Source: Vesta saturnalis (taxonomy: Eukaryota > Arthropoda > Insecta > Coleoptera > Lampyridae). From it: a stretch of DNA of 64,000 nt. The stretch is from contig JARFJB010000664.1 in NCBI GenBank assembly GCA_036346205.1, forward strand, positions 2,002,501 through 2,066,500, written 5' to 3'. Position numbers and translations under genes: made by a program. The stretch's first letter is position 1; each line of letters begins with the position of its first letter. This document shows positions 1-12,460 of the stretch, one piece after another. A model generated the notes under the pieces. That model was given only the letters and a program-made list of their open reading frames with translations. It was not told the origin of the DNA and searched no databases.

Positions 1-299
1 CTATACACACGTAAATTCCCTATGAGGCAGAATGGGTCAAGCCATGCTACTTAAACCCAACATAGTAGCGCAATAATTTTGTAGTCACCGAGATCTACTT
101 TCAAATGGTTTTTCTATAGAACATTGTAGCAAAATTTACATTGTTTTGCGCTTCTAACTCAATTTTTATTCAATGGTTATTTTAAGCGCCTTAAAACTAT
201 TTTGGTGGCAATAATTAGTTATAATTAATATAACATTTTTTATTAACTTATTCATTTACAGTGTTCTGAAGCATGTTTACTCATCAATGTTTAATTAAT

Positions 300-1020
300 G
301 TATTTAAGTTATTATTGGTCTGCGATAAATGAGCGGTACTCTAGCAAAGTGCATGTAGGTTCAAATCCTACTCGAGGTAAACTTTTTATTTATGTGTTTA
401 ATAAAATTAATAATAATTATTAATTAAATATTTACTTTTGAACTTATTCGTTCATAACAAAACTTATAATAATTTAACAGTAGCCTAGTTGGTTTCGTAT
501 ATGTGTATCCTTGCAATATTGCAGGCTCAGATTGCATTAATATAAGTAATTTGGCTGTATTCTCATTATATTTAGAATTTACATAGCAAACTAGGTCGTA
601 GGTTCAAATCCTACTCGAGGTAAACTTTTTATTTATGTATTTACTAAAATTAATAATAATTTTTAATTACATGTTTACTTTTGAACTTGTTCGTTCATAA
701 CAAAACTTATAATAATTTAACAGTAGCGAAGTTGCTTTGGTACATGTGAATCCTTGCGATATTGCAGGCTTGGATTGCATTAATATAAGTAATTTGACTG
801 TATTCTCATTATGTTTAGAATTTACATCAGTTCTACATACGTACGGACCACATTTACATCGATTGGGGCTTGTATCTCGATAGATCAGTTGGTTAGTGCG
901 GTACTCTAGCAAAGTACAGGTCGTAGGTTCAAATCCTACTCGAGGTAAACTTTTTATTTATGCATTTAATAAAATCAATAAAATTTTTAATTACATATTT
1001 AGTTTTGAACTTATTCGTTC
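300..1020 (+). repeat. Three tandem copies of a tRNA-bearing repeat unit
   Basis: The junction 'CTCGAGGTAA' recurs at 371, 614 and 939, each time preceded by GGTTCAAATCC and followed by the same AT-rich spacer (ACTTTTTATTTATG...). The spacing is 243 and then 325 bp. The 82-bp difference is a clean deletion in the middle copy that removes the 5' half of the tRNA-like part. Copy 1 is degenerate, copy 2 keeps only the T-arm side and copy 3 is nearly full. The array could be a tRNA-derived SINE in tandem or a tandemly duplicated tRNA locus. Confidence 0.8.
874..947 (+). tRNA. tRNA-Ala(AGC)-like gene, probably tRNA-derived repeat
   Basis: The sequence folds as a tRNA. The acceptor stem is 874-880 with 940-946 (one G-T pair) and the discriminator A is at 947. 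The anticodon stem is 901-905 with 913-917, perfect over 5 bp. The 7-nt loop CTAGCAA gives anticodon AGC, and the variable loop is AGGTC. A perfect 5-bp T-stem surrounds TTCAAAT. T8, A14, GG18-19, A21, T33 and TTC54-56 are all present. The B box GGTTCAAATCC fits consensus, and the A box has one mismatch. The D-stem pairs only at its two ends and the alanine identity pair G3-U70 is missing. These defects and the tandem context argue for a tRNA-derived repeat rather than a working tRNA-Ala. Confidence 0.5.
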
Positions 1021-2030
1021 CTAACAGAACTTGTAATAAAGAAAATAACGGTTTATGGAAAAATAAATGTTTGCTGTATAAATATGCATGATTTGTTATG
1101 TAAATTAGTTCTTAGGAATAAACAATTGGATAGTGTCGTTTAGATTTTTTTTACTTTTTAACTTCATTTAATGTTGAAGAATATTTTTTCTCGGCTACGA
1201 AATATAAATTGGTTATGTTGTAGTGTCGACTAGCGATCTTTCAATATTAAATGATATACGGGACAACAAGCAGTGCAAATACATCATTTATTAGCCAATT
1301 TTCGTTTCTGTTTTTCGGTTGACACCCACAAAATGACACAGCTGAGAAAGATTGAAATCATTTAATGGACGTAAATTTTATGAAGTCGTCGTGATGTTGG
1401 CAACAATTTTCTCCTACTAATGTATTGGACTCATTGTTAAAGTGTTGTTGATCTTAATAGGTTGAAATTAAGATAAAAATTGTTCTTTATTTTGCACGAA
1501 ACTCCAAATAAAAAAGCACTTTACTACTAATTACTCCATTTTTCTTTTGTTTGCTCACAATATTATTTATCAATTTATGTGTTCGCTCCAAATACGTCAC
1601 TGTTAATCTAGTTATTTAACAGCTTTTAAAGAAGCTAATTTAAGTGGTAGGTACGAAGAAAGTTGTTAGCTCGATTCTCAAAAGGTAAAAACAGAACAAA
1701 TATTGCAAAGGAGTTCTCGAAACAAGTATGCACTTTGCTTTTATCTTTTGTTGAGCATCTCTCTAGTGTGCACTTAATTTTCTTAATTTTACTTTACGCT
1801 GAAACTTTGAAATGTGTATGTTGGTACTTTTCATAGACTTACTTTACAAGCGTGTATAGTATCACTTAATATGGGTAATGCATTTTAAATTGTGCTCGTT
1901 TTGTGATAGGGTTCATAACTGTATCATAAAAAACATCGAGTAACAATTTCGAGGGCAAGAAAAAACCCTCAAAACGTATTACTATAGGGCGTGCTAGCAT
2001 TAAACTTATCTCTCACACCACTTGAACCTT
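1021..2030. other. AT-rich stretch without recognisable features
   Basis: I see no coding-quality frame, RNA gene or clear repeat here. The sequence is AT-rich with scattered homopolymers. Confidence 0.4.
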
Positions 2031-2034
2031 ATAA

Positions 2035-2278
2035 TCTTTAAGGGTTAGCGGACGCCTCCAATCATGACGTATGATGGCTTTGTGAAAAACTACACCGGTT
2101 GGCAACACTGGTTTGCGGAAACAGATGGGTTTTTCTCCTCATCGATTCTCTTCTGGACATGAAAGGAATTCTGAATAGTTCTTTTCGTATAATATTGCTC
2201 TTGATAACGTTTATTTTTTACTTCCTGCTTTCTATCGAAACGCTCTGACTTGGTTTCATGTTGTTTTGAAAGCATTCC
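2035..2278 (-). pseudogene. Possible LTR-retrotransposon integrase C-terminal fragment
   Basis: On the minus strand a basic segment (ERFDRKQEVKNKRYQEQYY) is followed by SFHVQKRI and, after frame changes, by PSYVMIGGVR. That order resembles the end of Ty3/gypsy-type integrases: an arginine/lysine-rich helix with YYD-like residues, then a G-rich small beta barrel, then a RSY-V--G--YRRNR-like tail. No catalytic core (HHCC or DDE) is visible, and no LTRs were found around it. It may equally be an unrelated basic open frame. The assignment rests on pattern only. Confidence 0.22.
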
Positions 2279-5200
2279 TTGCAGTTATTGGTTTTATTTC
2301 ATACAGGATGAGATTATTTTTATCGAAACTTCTTTTATTAAAATTGTCCTTTTTTTCTTTATGCATATCACGGTTTACATTACTTAAAAATTTAATTCTC
2401 TAGTTTCAGTGCAACACTTTTAAAGGCTGAATCTTTCTTAATAAATAATGTTATGTTCAAGAGTTTTCATTGAGTCTCTCCCAGTGTAATATTCTAACTT
2501 TTGCTTCTAAATGTTTATTTCTGAGTTTGTAATGTCCGGAAGCTTCTCAGCTTTTCAATATTAACGGTTTTACTTTATTTTTCGAACAGTTAAGTTTATT
2601 TTTCAGTACTTACAAGTTAGGTTTAAATTCTTAATCGTTTACCGTCGAACGTTCTCAATTTTTTTTATTTTCTTGCATAAACTTTTCAATACACAAAAGA
2701 ATAGATGTTGTATTCTTAATTTTTGTATTTTATGATGTTTGTAGTTTCTGAACTATTTCACTCCAATATGTCAGGCTTTGATTTTTTTCACAACACTGCA
2801 TTTACGAGACAAAACCATATTTCTTATTTTTATAGATTGTGGTGAAATTTGTTATCTTTATATTGACAAATTACATTTTTATCATAAAACTACCAAAATG
2901 ACTGACTTCATATACATTCTGTATATTTTTACGTTAGGATTCTACTTGTCACAATCTATCTACATGTATATAAATCCTTTTTTTATTTACACTTATACAA
3001 AAGAACAATTTTATCAGTTACTTTTTTTGATGTTTCCCAAAACTAAGTATGATTCTATTTGGATTTTTTGTAATAGCAACCATAGTCAACCGAGAAATTT
3101 GACATACTGAATACCATTCTGTTATATTAATATGTACATGACGCATGTTGGATTCGTACTTAAAGTTACTAATTTACTGTAAGAAAAGTTCTAATAACAC
3201 GTTCAGCAATAGTCACTTTCGTTGTGCAGTAGGCGTAATAACTTTGTATTAATTTAGTCAAATAAGCGTTGTAGAATATTTTTCTTGCATCTGTCTGGAT
3301 GTTTGTTAGTGCCCGTCCTTACTTATTTGCTATTTAGTTTCTAAAAAACCCTTATGTAATCATACTCTATTTTGTGAAACGCTCAAAAAGTGAAAATAAT
3401 AAAATTTTTAATTTAATGGGCAATTATAATTAAACGCATTCACTTTGCATAGGTTTAACAAATTAAAAATTTCTTTGAAATATATAAAAATATACGCAAA
3501 CAAATATATTTTCGGAACAAACTGGAAATTAGCGAATTTTGATTTCTTATGTTAAAAAATTTACTAGTTTACTGTAAAAAAAAGTTCTAATAACACGTTC
3601 AGCAATAGTTACTTTTTTTGTGCAGTGATCGATATAATATTGTATTACTTTTTCTAAATAAGCATTGTAGAATTTTTTCTTGCATCGTCCTTACTTATTT
3701 GCTTATTTTCTATTTAATTTCTAAAAAACCTCTAATGTAGTCATACTGTATTTTGTGAAACTCTCAAAAAGTGAAAGTGATAAAATTATTAACTTAATGC
3801 ATAGGTTTAACAATTTTTTTATTTTTTTTTAAATATACGTTACAAGTTTAATTCTCTAGTTTCAGAGCAACACTTTTAAACACTGAATCTTTCTTAATAA
3901 ATAATGTTATGTCCAAGAGTTTTCATTCAGTCTCTCCCAGTGTAATTTTCTAACTTTTGCTTCTAAATGTTTATTTCTAAGTTTGTAATGTCCGAAAGCT
4001 TCTCTGCTTTTCAATATTAAAGGTTTTACTTTATTTTTCGAACTGTTAAGTTTATTTTTGAGTTGGTACAAGTTAGGTTTAAATTCTTAATCGTTCAACG
4101 TCGAGCGTATTCTTTTTTATTCTCTTTCATATACTTTTCTTAAAGGCTTCAATACACAAAAGAATAAATGTTGTATTCGTATTTTTTTGTATTTTATGCT
4201 ATTTGTAGTGTTTACTAATTATTTCATAAAGAAAAAATATATTCTTCCTTATTTTTATATAGATTGTGGTGAAATTTGTCATCGTTCTATTACACAAATT
4301 CCAATTTTTATCATAAAACTAACAAAATGACACATATATCTGTATAATTTTACTTTAAGATTCTACTTGTCACAATCTATCTAAATGTATATAAAACCTT
4401 TTTTTATTTACAACTATGCAAAACAACAATTGTATCAATTACTTTTTTTGATGTTTCCCAAAACTAAGTATGATTCTATTTGGAGGATTGTTTTTAATAG
4501 CAACCATTTGGTTGAATATTCAACCGGGAAATTTAACATACTGAATACCATTCTGTTATATTAATATATACATGACACATGTTGTTAGATGCGTACTTAA
4601 AGTTTCTAATTTACTGTAAGAAAAGTTCTAATAACACGTTCAGCAATAGCCACTTTCTTTGTGCAGTAGGCGTAATAACATTGTATTAATTTAGCCAAAT
4701 AAGCATTGTACAATTTTTTTCTTGCATCGGTTTGGAGGTTTGTTGGTGTGCGTCCTTACTGCTTATTGTATTGTGTTATATTAAACAAATTCCAATTTTT
4801 ATTATAAAAGTAATTAAATGACTGACTTTATATACATTCTGTATAATTTTACACTTTTAGATTCTACTTGTCACAATCTCTCTAAATGTACATAAAACCT
4901 TTTTTTATTTACAACTATACAAAATAACAATTGTATCGATTACTTTGTTTGGTGTGTTTCCCAAAACTAAATATGATTCTATTTCGGTTTTTTTTATTTT
5001 TTGTAATAGCAACCAGAGTCAACTGGGAAATTTAACATACTAAATACCATTCTGTTATATTAATATATACATGACGCATGTTGTTGGATTCGTACTTAAA
5101 TTCACTAATTTACCGTAAGAAAAGTTCTAATACCACGTTCAGCAATAGCCACTTTCTTCGTGCAGTAGATGTAGTGATCCATATAACATTGTATTAATGT

Positions 5201-5402
5201 AGCAAAATAAGCATTGTAGAATTTTTTCTTGCATCTGTTTGAATGTGTCTTGATGTCCTTCCTTACTTATTTGCTTATTTACTATTTAATTTCTCAAATA
5301 ACCGTAATGTAATCATATTGTATTTTGTGAAACGTTCAAAAAGTGAAAATGATAAAATCTTTAATTTAATGGACAAAATTCACTTTAAAAGTTAAATGTA
5401 AA

Positions 5403-6601
5403 ATGGTACTTACAAACCAAGAAGTATTTGACATGATGGGCACGTATTTCGAATGCATGAGAAATGCAACTGTTGCGGCTAGGGTGTATGCAATGCAATA
5501 TCCACAAAGACGTCATCCCGATAGTAGAGTTTTTCGTCAACTCATACAATGTTTAAGAACTACGGGAAATGTAAGTCTTCCTGTTTATAGAAGATGCGGC
5601 AGAGGTTGCTCAGAGGCAAACATAATAAATGTTTTGGCATATGTGCAATTTAATTAATCCCATTTAAGAATCAGAGCAATAGCTAGAGACTTGCAAATAA
5701 GCAGAACCACCGTTCACCGTATTTTGACAGAACACAGGTAAATTCATTAAATGTAAAATTAAAAGTAGATCCTTTTCATCTGCATAATATATGTTTCTTA
5801 AACAAAATATACCTACACAATAATACTTGTTGGCATGATTATATTGTAACATATTAATTTATTTATTTTATAACTCTGGAAGGATATTTATTAGGACGTT
5901 ATATTTCTTTTAGGTTACATCCATGTCATGTAGTACTGCACAAAGATTGAATGATTGCGATTACCATAGAAGGTTGGATTATTAGAACTGGTTGTTAGAT
6001 ATGATATATGACGACCCTCAATTGCTGTCACGTATTTTGTGGTCATATGAAGCTAGATTTAGAAGTGATGGTATGGTAAATCGTCACAATATGCACTATT
6101 GGTCACAGAATAATCCACACTGGATGGAAGAGGTTCAACATCAGGGTCGATGGTCGGTAAATGTATGGTGTAGTATCTTAGATGGTCAGATAATTGGACC
6201 CTTTATTTTCGATAACTCAATTAATGGGGAACGCTACCTAAATTTTTTAAGGGATGGATTTCCTCTTCTTCTAGAAGATATACCCTTAGCAATTCGTAGA
6301 TCCATGTTGTTCCAGCACGATGGGTGTCCGGATCATTTCTCTCTGATAGATGGATAGGACGTGGTAGTATTTTTTTTGGCCAGCCAGGTCACCAGACTTG
6401 ACTGTCTTAGACTTCTATCTGTGGGAACGAATTAAAGGCGTTGTTTTTGCAACTCGAGACAACATGATCGATATAATACGAAATGTCATTCGGAGTATTT
6501 CTAGAGCAGACATTGAGACAGCTGTACAATTTACTCTTCAAAGAGTACACACTTGCGTCGAAAATGATGGACGTTTTTTCATAACGCACCTCTTATTTTA
6601 A
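5403..6601 (+). pseudogene. Tc1/mariner-superfamily transposase (DUF4817 type), broken
   Basis: A cut-and-paste transposase remnant. The N-terminal helix-turn-helix domain (5403-5655: TNQEVFDMM...YFECMRN, AARVYAMQYP, RRHPDSRVF) is followed in another frame by a second HTH (RAIARDLQISRTTVHRIL, to 5737). A GT-AG intron fits at 5738-5913 and restores the frame exactly (EHR|LHPCH). The DDE domain continues from 5914 with a frameshift and a stop near 5950-5990. The first catalytic acidic residue is lost: the usual WSDEA reads WSYEA (about 6035). The second motif FQHDG is present at about 6308. About 15 residues are missing before WIGRG, and the tail (LDFYLWERIKG...) ends at 6601. The right terminus GGGACACCCGG plus TA is at 6804-6816. 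The left terminus is absent, so this copy is dead. Confidence 0.88.
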
Positions 6602-6816
6602 AAGATGGACTGAAACTTGTGAAATAAAATATACACAGAATTTTTAGACTGCCTCCTAATTAGGCTAAATTTGTATAATAGGTATTTTTTAATTTTTAAT
6701 GTTCAGTTACGCCCTCTATCGGCCTTACTACAATTCTATAAATAATTTCCAGGATGCTGTACTACAAGCGGTTTCTGATATATGACCGAAAGCCATTTTT
6801 ATTGGGACACCCGGTA
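6602..6816 (+). mobile_element. 3' flank and right terminal repeat of the mariner
   Basis: This noncoding 3' part of the mariner ends in GGGACACCCGG (6804-6814) followed by the TA target dinucleotide. After it the flanking array resumes with ATATACGCAAAC, the sequence also seen at about 3490. That fixes the right boundary. Confidence 0.7.
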
Positions 6817-7285
6817 CAAAAATATACGCAAACAAATATAGGTTAGGAGCAAACCGGAAATTAGCCATTTTGCTCTTTTATGTTAAAAAATTTACTAATT
6901 TACTGTAAAAAAGTTCTAATAACACGTTCAGCAATAGCTACTTTTTTCGTGCAGAAGGTGTAGTGATTGATATAACATTATATTAACTTTGCAAAATAAG
7001 CATTACAGAATTCTTTCATCTGTTTGCAGGTTTGCTGGTGTGCGTCGTTACTTATTTGCTTATTTTAATTTATAAAAAAACCCTAATGTAATCATGCTGT
7101 ATTTTGTGAAACTCCCAAAAAGTGAAAGTGATAAAACTGTTAATTTAATGCATAATTAAAATTAAGTAAACTTAGGTAAAACCAATTTTGTAAAAATTTT
7201 TTGAAATGTACAAAATATACGAAAAAAATATTTTTTTGAACAAACCGGAAATGAACCATTTTGCTTTTTATGTTAAAAAATCGGT

Positions 7286-8280
7286 ATTTGCCAGTAGTAT
7301 AACAAAATTCATACTTACAAAAAAAAGGAAGATATAGGCTTGCTATTACTTAATGGGTCACTTGCTATACATATGGAGTATCTCAGATAACGGCGACTGG
7401 GCTTAAACGCACATTCTAGAAGTCAAATAATGACAATCTTCAAAAAAGGCAAGGTAAAGAATTTTTCGTTTTTGAAACGGTAGCCGAATTTTGTTCATAA
7501 AGTTATACCTTAAACTAGCCTGTATTCTTCCGAGGGCTGAGATCTCAGGACTGAGACATCGTAAACTCGCAAACGTCTCTTCTTTCCCAGCCACTTCTAC
7601 GCGCTGGCCTATGCTCGCCCGCAACGATAAATCGTTCCTTTATATAAGCTGTTTTTGTCATATTCGAGTGAGAATTATTAGAATCTCAGAATCTAGAAAT
7701 AAGAGAAACAATCCTGATTACCTGAATAATTAATGTTCTGTTATTAATTATTACTTCATCAAGTTGCATAACGTATAAAACATCAGACAGAACATAACAA
7801 AACAAAACAAAAAACGTCTTTCCTGTACGTAAGCAGTGGATACCAGTTTCTCTTGACCTAAAATAGAATCACTTCTTCCAGTTTCTGACGTCACATTTCA
7901 CACACTACTAAAGAGGGAGAAACCGACGTTTAATTTGACTCATCTTATACTCTTTCGTGCAGCTTCTTCACTAACTTCCTAACAAACCCTCTTTTATACC
8001 GACCTTGCAATAACTGCTATTTAACTCCTTTAAAGTTTACCACATAACTTAATACCATTCAATTCATAAATTCGTTATTGTAATAACCAAAATATTTATG
8101 GCTCGTGTGAAAATCTAATAGTCTGTCCTAAGTATAATAACCTTTTTGAGGTTTAATAACAAGTATAACTTTCTGCAGCTGTCGTCGCTTATTCTATCGT
8201 TGTGGGCCTGTCCGTGGACTCCAGTGGCGTGAACGCGTTGTCGGCTGAGTAGGGTGTTAGACGAACCATCGGCATCTTTC
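7286..8280. other. Unassigned spacer with a GC-richer end
   Basis: No gene is recognised. The last 110 bases (about 8170-8280) are clearly richer in G+C and CpG than the surroundings and stop exactly where the 10-bp minisatellite starts. They could be the 5' UTR of the LINE that resumes on the other side, but this is inference. Confidence 0.35.
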
Positions 8281-8716
8281 AATACGATTCAATACGATTC
8301 AATACGATTCAGTACGATTCAATACGATTCAGTACGATTAAATACGATTCAATAAGATTCAATACGATTCAACACGATTCAATACGATTCAGTACGATTC
8401 AGTACGATTCAATACGATTCAATACGATTCAATACGATTCAATACGATTCAGTACGATTCAATACGATTCAATACGATTCAGTACGATTCAGTACGATTC
8501 AGTACGATTCAATACGATTCAATGATTCAATACGATTAAATACGATTCATTACGATTCAATACGATTCAATACGATTCAGTACGATTCAGTACGATTCAA
8601 TACGGTTCAATACGATTCAATACGATTCAATACGATTCAATACGATTCAGATACGATTCAGTACGATTCAATACGATTCAATACGATTCAATACGATTCA
8701 ATACGATTCAATACGA
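8281..8716 (+). repeat. 10-bp minisatellite AATACGATTC (about 43 units)
   Basis: A 436-bp head-to-tail array of a decamer. The second base alternates between A (AATACGATTC) and G (AGTACGATTC) in an irregular series. There are only a few other variants (AACACGATTC, AATAAGATTC, TACGGTTC), one 8-bp unit (8521) and one 11-bp unit (about 8649). The array lies directly next to a truncated LINE endonuclease domain. Confidence 0.97.
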
Positions 8717-11335
8717 AGTTTTACTGTTGCATATATTAGGTCTCCCAAGGACAGTAACTTTCAAGACTTCTTTGATTACCTTAGTTTGAAAGTTGACTAT
8801 CTTCTGTATCAGTTTTCATCTTGCAGTATCTCAGTTGTAGGAGATTCCAATGTTCATAACTCTAATTGGCTTCAATTTTCATCTACTACTAATCCAGCTG
8901 GTCATAGGTCAGACACATTTGCTATTGCTTGTGATCTCACACAAATGATTTTTGAACCCACAAGGAGCCTTGATAACCCTAGCCATACTTCACATTTTCT
9001 AGATTTCTTTCTTACATCAAACCCACTTGTTTATAAAACTTCCGTTCTTTCCCCTTTAGGTTTATCTAACCATTGTTTAATAGAAATTATTTCTCTGTCC
9101 CTAATTCCGCTGTTGTTCGCAACACGAATAGAACCTTCTGATGTTTTAAGTCAGCTAGATGGAGCGATTTACGAGACTTCTTTGCAATTTTTCCATGGCG
9201 TGAATATTGTTTTGTCGTCCTCTTTTTCGGACATTGCTCTTTCAGTATCTGAAGTCATCTTCATGGGCATGTAGTTATACATTCCCAAAACACAGAATTG
9301 TATAGGTCATTCACGTTCCTAACCCTGGTTCAATAAGGCTTGTACTGATATATTTGAAAAGTAAATCTTATATTAAATGGTAATCTAATAAAACGATCGA
9401 GTCATGCAGAATACGTTGGTGCTAGAGATATCTGCAAAAGTTTCAGCATGAAAACTAAAAAAATGTTTGAACAACGAAAATGCAATGAACTAGCTTCATC
9501 TCCTTTGGGCAGTGGTAAATTTTGGTCTTTAGCTAAAGCCATTACTAAAAACTTTGGTACATCTTCATTTCCCCCCTGACATCTTTTGAGGGATCTGTAG
9601 TTGCTGATTCTGTAGACAAAGCCAATGTTTTGTCTATTTATTTGCATCAAATTCGTGTCCCAATGATTCTGGAAAAGAAGTGCCCCTAGTCAACTCTTCT
9701 TCATACGCTATGAAACCGATTCATTTTCGGTACAAGCTCCTAGAATCGATTATCAGTAGGTTTAATCTCAATAAGGCGACTAGCCGAGACGGCATCCCAG
9801 CGATTGTCTTAAAGAAGTGTTGCCCCGAACTAGTACCAGTCCTATCTAAGCCCTATTCGACCTCTATGTCTTCTGGGGAATTTCCTTCATCATGGAAGCT
9901 AGCAAATGTTCTACCTATTCCCAAAAAAAAAGCGATAAGATCGATCCGTCGAACTACCAACCAATTGCCATCACTTCCAATTTGTCTAAAATCAAGGAAA
10001 AAGTCATCAATAAGCAACTGCTCTAGTTTCTTGAAACTAACAAACTCCTTAGTGACCACCAATATGGGTTTAGGCAGAATCGTTCAACAGGTGATCTTTC
10101 ATATGTGACCCAAATTTGGAATAATACATTACTACAATCCAGTGAAACAGTTGTAGTCGCTTTAGATATCTCAAAAGCATTTGACCAAGTTTGGCATAAA
10201 TGTTTACTTGCCAAAATCTCTTCGTTTGGGTTAAATGATGCGCTCATCAACTGAGTTTCTGGTTTCCTTGATAAAATACGAATACCTGTCGTAGTTAGTG
10301 GCTGTTTTTCAAAAGAAGTTAGCATTAACGCGGGTGTGCCACAGAGATCAGTTATAGTACCTACACTTTTCCTGCTATACATAAAGGGCCTTATTTCTTC
10401 AACAACTAATCCGATCAATTGCTTTACTAACGACAGCACTCTTCATTACAGTTCATCAGAGTCTACTCATAATGGTAATCTACCTTGTGTCTCAAGACGT
10501 TAAAGCTGATATAGCAAAGACATTCAATGTATTCTCGAATAGTGAAGCAATAATCTAGTTAAATTTAATATTAACAAAAGTGTTGCCTTGTGTCCGCCAA
10601 AAAAGATCGATCATTTCCTGTTGTAAGTATGAATGGCTGAGATCTTAAGTTTTCAAACTCTATTACTCTTTTGGGAATGACTACCTTCAAATCTATATTG
10701 GGTTGACCATCTTCTGTCAGCCACCAAAACAGCTGCTCGTGAAATAGGCTTTTTGTACAGATCTAAGCAGTACTTTACCTCTCGACAACTCTTTCTGCTG
10801 TATAAGGCCCAAATTCGACCTCATCTAGAATATAATTCTTCCCTCTGGGTTGGTGCTCCCCAATACGCTCTCGATATCGTTGACGGTATTTCAAAGAGAG
10901 CGATTAGGCTTATAAATGACCCGTCCTTAACTTCTGACATACATACAACCTCTTTAGCATAGAAGAATCGTTTCAGTTCTTTCTTTGTATTATCGGTATT
11001 ACAATGGTTATTGAGCTGCTGACTTACATTCTTTGACACCATCTCTGGCTACCTTTGCTAGGAATACTTGGTTCGCTCATTCACATCATCATTATGCAGT
11101 ACAAATCTCCCTCCACTTGTCGTGCCAAACCGGCGGAATTCACATTCTTCTACACGGCTTCTAAACTCTGGAATGATCTCCCTAGTTCATGTTTTCCTCT
11201 CACTTGAAAAAATTTAAGCAGCTGTGCATGGGCATCTCTTGGCAATTCAATGTCGCTCTATCCATCCTCCTAAGTGTTCCTGAGTGCTTTAGCATGATAG
11301 GCCAAATTTAGGCTGTCCAGGTCCACAACTATAAG
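8717..11335 (+). pseudogene. Non-LTR retrotransposon (Jockey/CR1-like) endonuclease-RT remnant
   Basis: The protein of a LINE, broken by many frameshifts. It opens inside the apurinic endonuclease-like domain (RSPKDSNFQDFFDYL, then GDSNVHNSNWL at about 8845 and LSNHCLIEI at about 9070). Both catalytic boxes are changed: GDFN to GDSN and SDH to SNH. The reverse transcriptase follows: ATSRDGIPAIVLK (about 9775), a frameshifted NYRPI block, GFRQNRSTGDL, and motif A LDISKAFDQVWH (about 10160-10200, intact). VPQ is at about 10335. The YADD box reads FTND (about 10425). The C-terminal part (FLYRSKQYFTSRQL, YKAQIRPHLEYNSSLW) is at 10750-10960, with the tail to about 11330. The endonuclease N-terminus is missing and the minisatellite sits in its place. 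Confidence 0.9.
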
Positions 11336-12460
11336 AAAAATTGTATATTTAACACATCAATATTTTACTTACAATTATGCAGCCCCCAAATTTTGGTGAG
11401 CTAGACCAATGTTCGCCCCTAGAGCGTACGCTACAGTATACGACGTTCTCAAATCTCTATTATAAACTATTCCGACGATTAACCGTAACCGTTTCTTGAA
11501 AGAATCAATTGAATTATATTTTAATGACTTGTATCAAAGAAACCACATATGCGGTTCTTGGTACCCTATCTTGAAAAGCGTAATTTGAACTTATTTACAA
11601 TAATGCAAATGTAAGAACAAAACTATCGCTAAGTGATTTATCTTGACTGACAATAATGTTACTATTACTCAAATTAATTGCTTGCCCTGCACTGACTTTC
11701 CTGGCAATAATTAAAATATTAGAATTTATTTACAAGTCTGATATTTAATTACACGCAAACCTCAAATCTGATCAAAATAATTGGCCGTCTAGTGGTAGGT
11801 ACGTTGTGCTATTTGAATTAGATAGTCTGGATGAGGTTATCATGTGAGGCAGGAAAAAAATGAGACTACTTACAGTTATAACCAAGAGGTATCCTGTACC
11901 CGTTCGCCAGGCCCACCTCTACACAAATATAAATATAAATAACAAACAGCAATGTTAATTCACCCAAATAAAAGAGTGAGGGAGCCCTGTACTGTCTTTT
12001 ATTTTATCAGATTTCAGCTTAATAAGTCCGTGTGCGAATGAAATACCTTTGATTGATTTTTAATACGTTACGTAGGCTTGTAAAATTATTTGCTGCGAGC
12101 TTTCATTTATATAATAATACATACTTACACTTGAATATATTCCCTTTAGTTAAACACTTTACCACCAACACGACGAGTTAAGATACGCGGTATAACACTC
12201 GGCACCGCGACGATTAATTATGGATTAATTTTTGGAAAAATTTACGTTAAAACATACACTAAAAGAAAAGAACGAATTAGCGTTTTAGTTTTGCTAAAAG
12301 GTACACGACAAAATATTTATCGACCAAACGGTTTACAAAGGGAGTTTCTAATTAAAACAATAAAAGCAATTCGGCTCAATCAAAATTTCAACAGCAACTC
12401 CCTTCCCCTCTGATTACTATATCTATGAAAATGTAAACTTTCATCATTATCACACATTTT
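11336..12460. other. AT-rich spacer, nothing recognised
   Basis: Includes the 3' flank of the LINE. No poly(A) tail with a clear target-site duplication, RNA gene or conserved frame is visible. Confidence 0.4.

Larger units (their letters stand above)
2385..7285. repeat. AT-rich tandem/dispersed repeat array (broken by a mariner)
   Basis: The same blocks recur in the same order. 'TAATAACACGTTCAGCAATAG' variants lie near 3192, 3588, 4628, 5128 and 6917. 'CTCTAGTTTCAG-GCAACACTTTTAAA' blocks lie at 2400 and 3856. 'CAAAAAGTGAAA' blocks lie near 3386, 3765, 5337 and 7118, and 'GGAACAAACTGGAAATTAGC'-like blocks near 3514, 6848 and 7238. Unit lengths vary (about 396, 1040 and 500 bp), so these are deleted versions of a longer unit. 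The interval from 5128 to 6917 is enlarged by the mariner copy. The origin is unknown; no coding frame runs through the unit. Confidence 0.8.

Noticed and set aside
2778..3110. 110-codon hydrophobic frame as a membrane protein
   Set aside because: Its T/A-rich sequence lies inside the 2.4-7.3 kb repeat. The homologous copy at 4.3-4.5 kb is frameshifted, so the frame is not conserved.
8281..8716. Decamer array as a CRISPR-like or coding repeat
   Set aside because: Units are head-to-tail without spacers and the context is eukaryotic. The 10-bp period gives no consistent useful frame.
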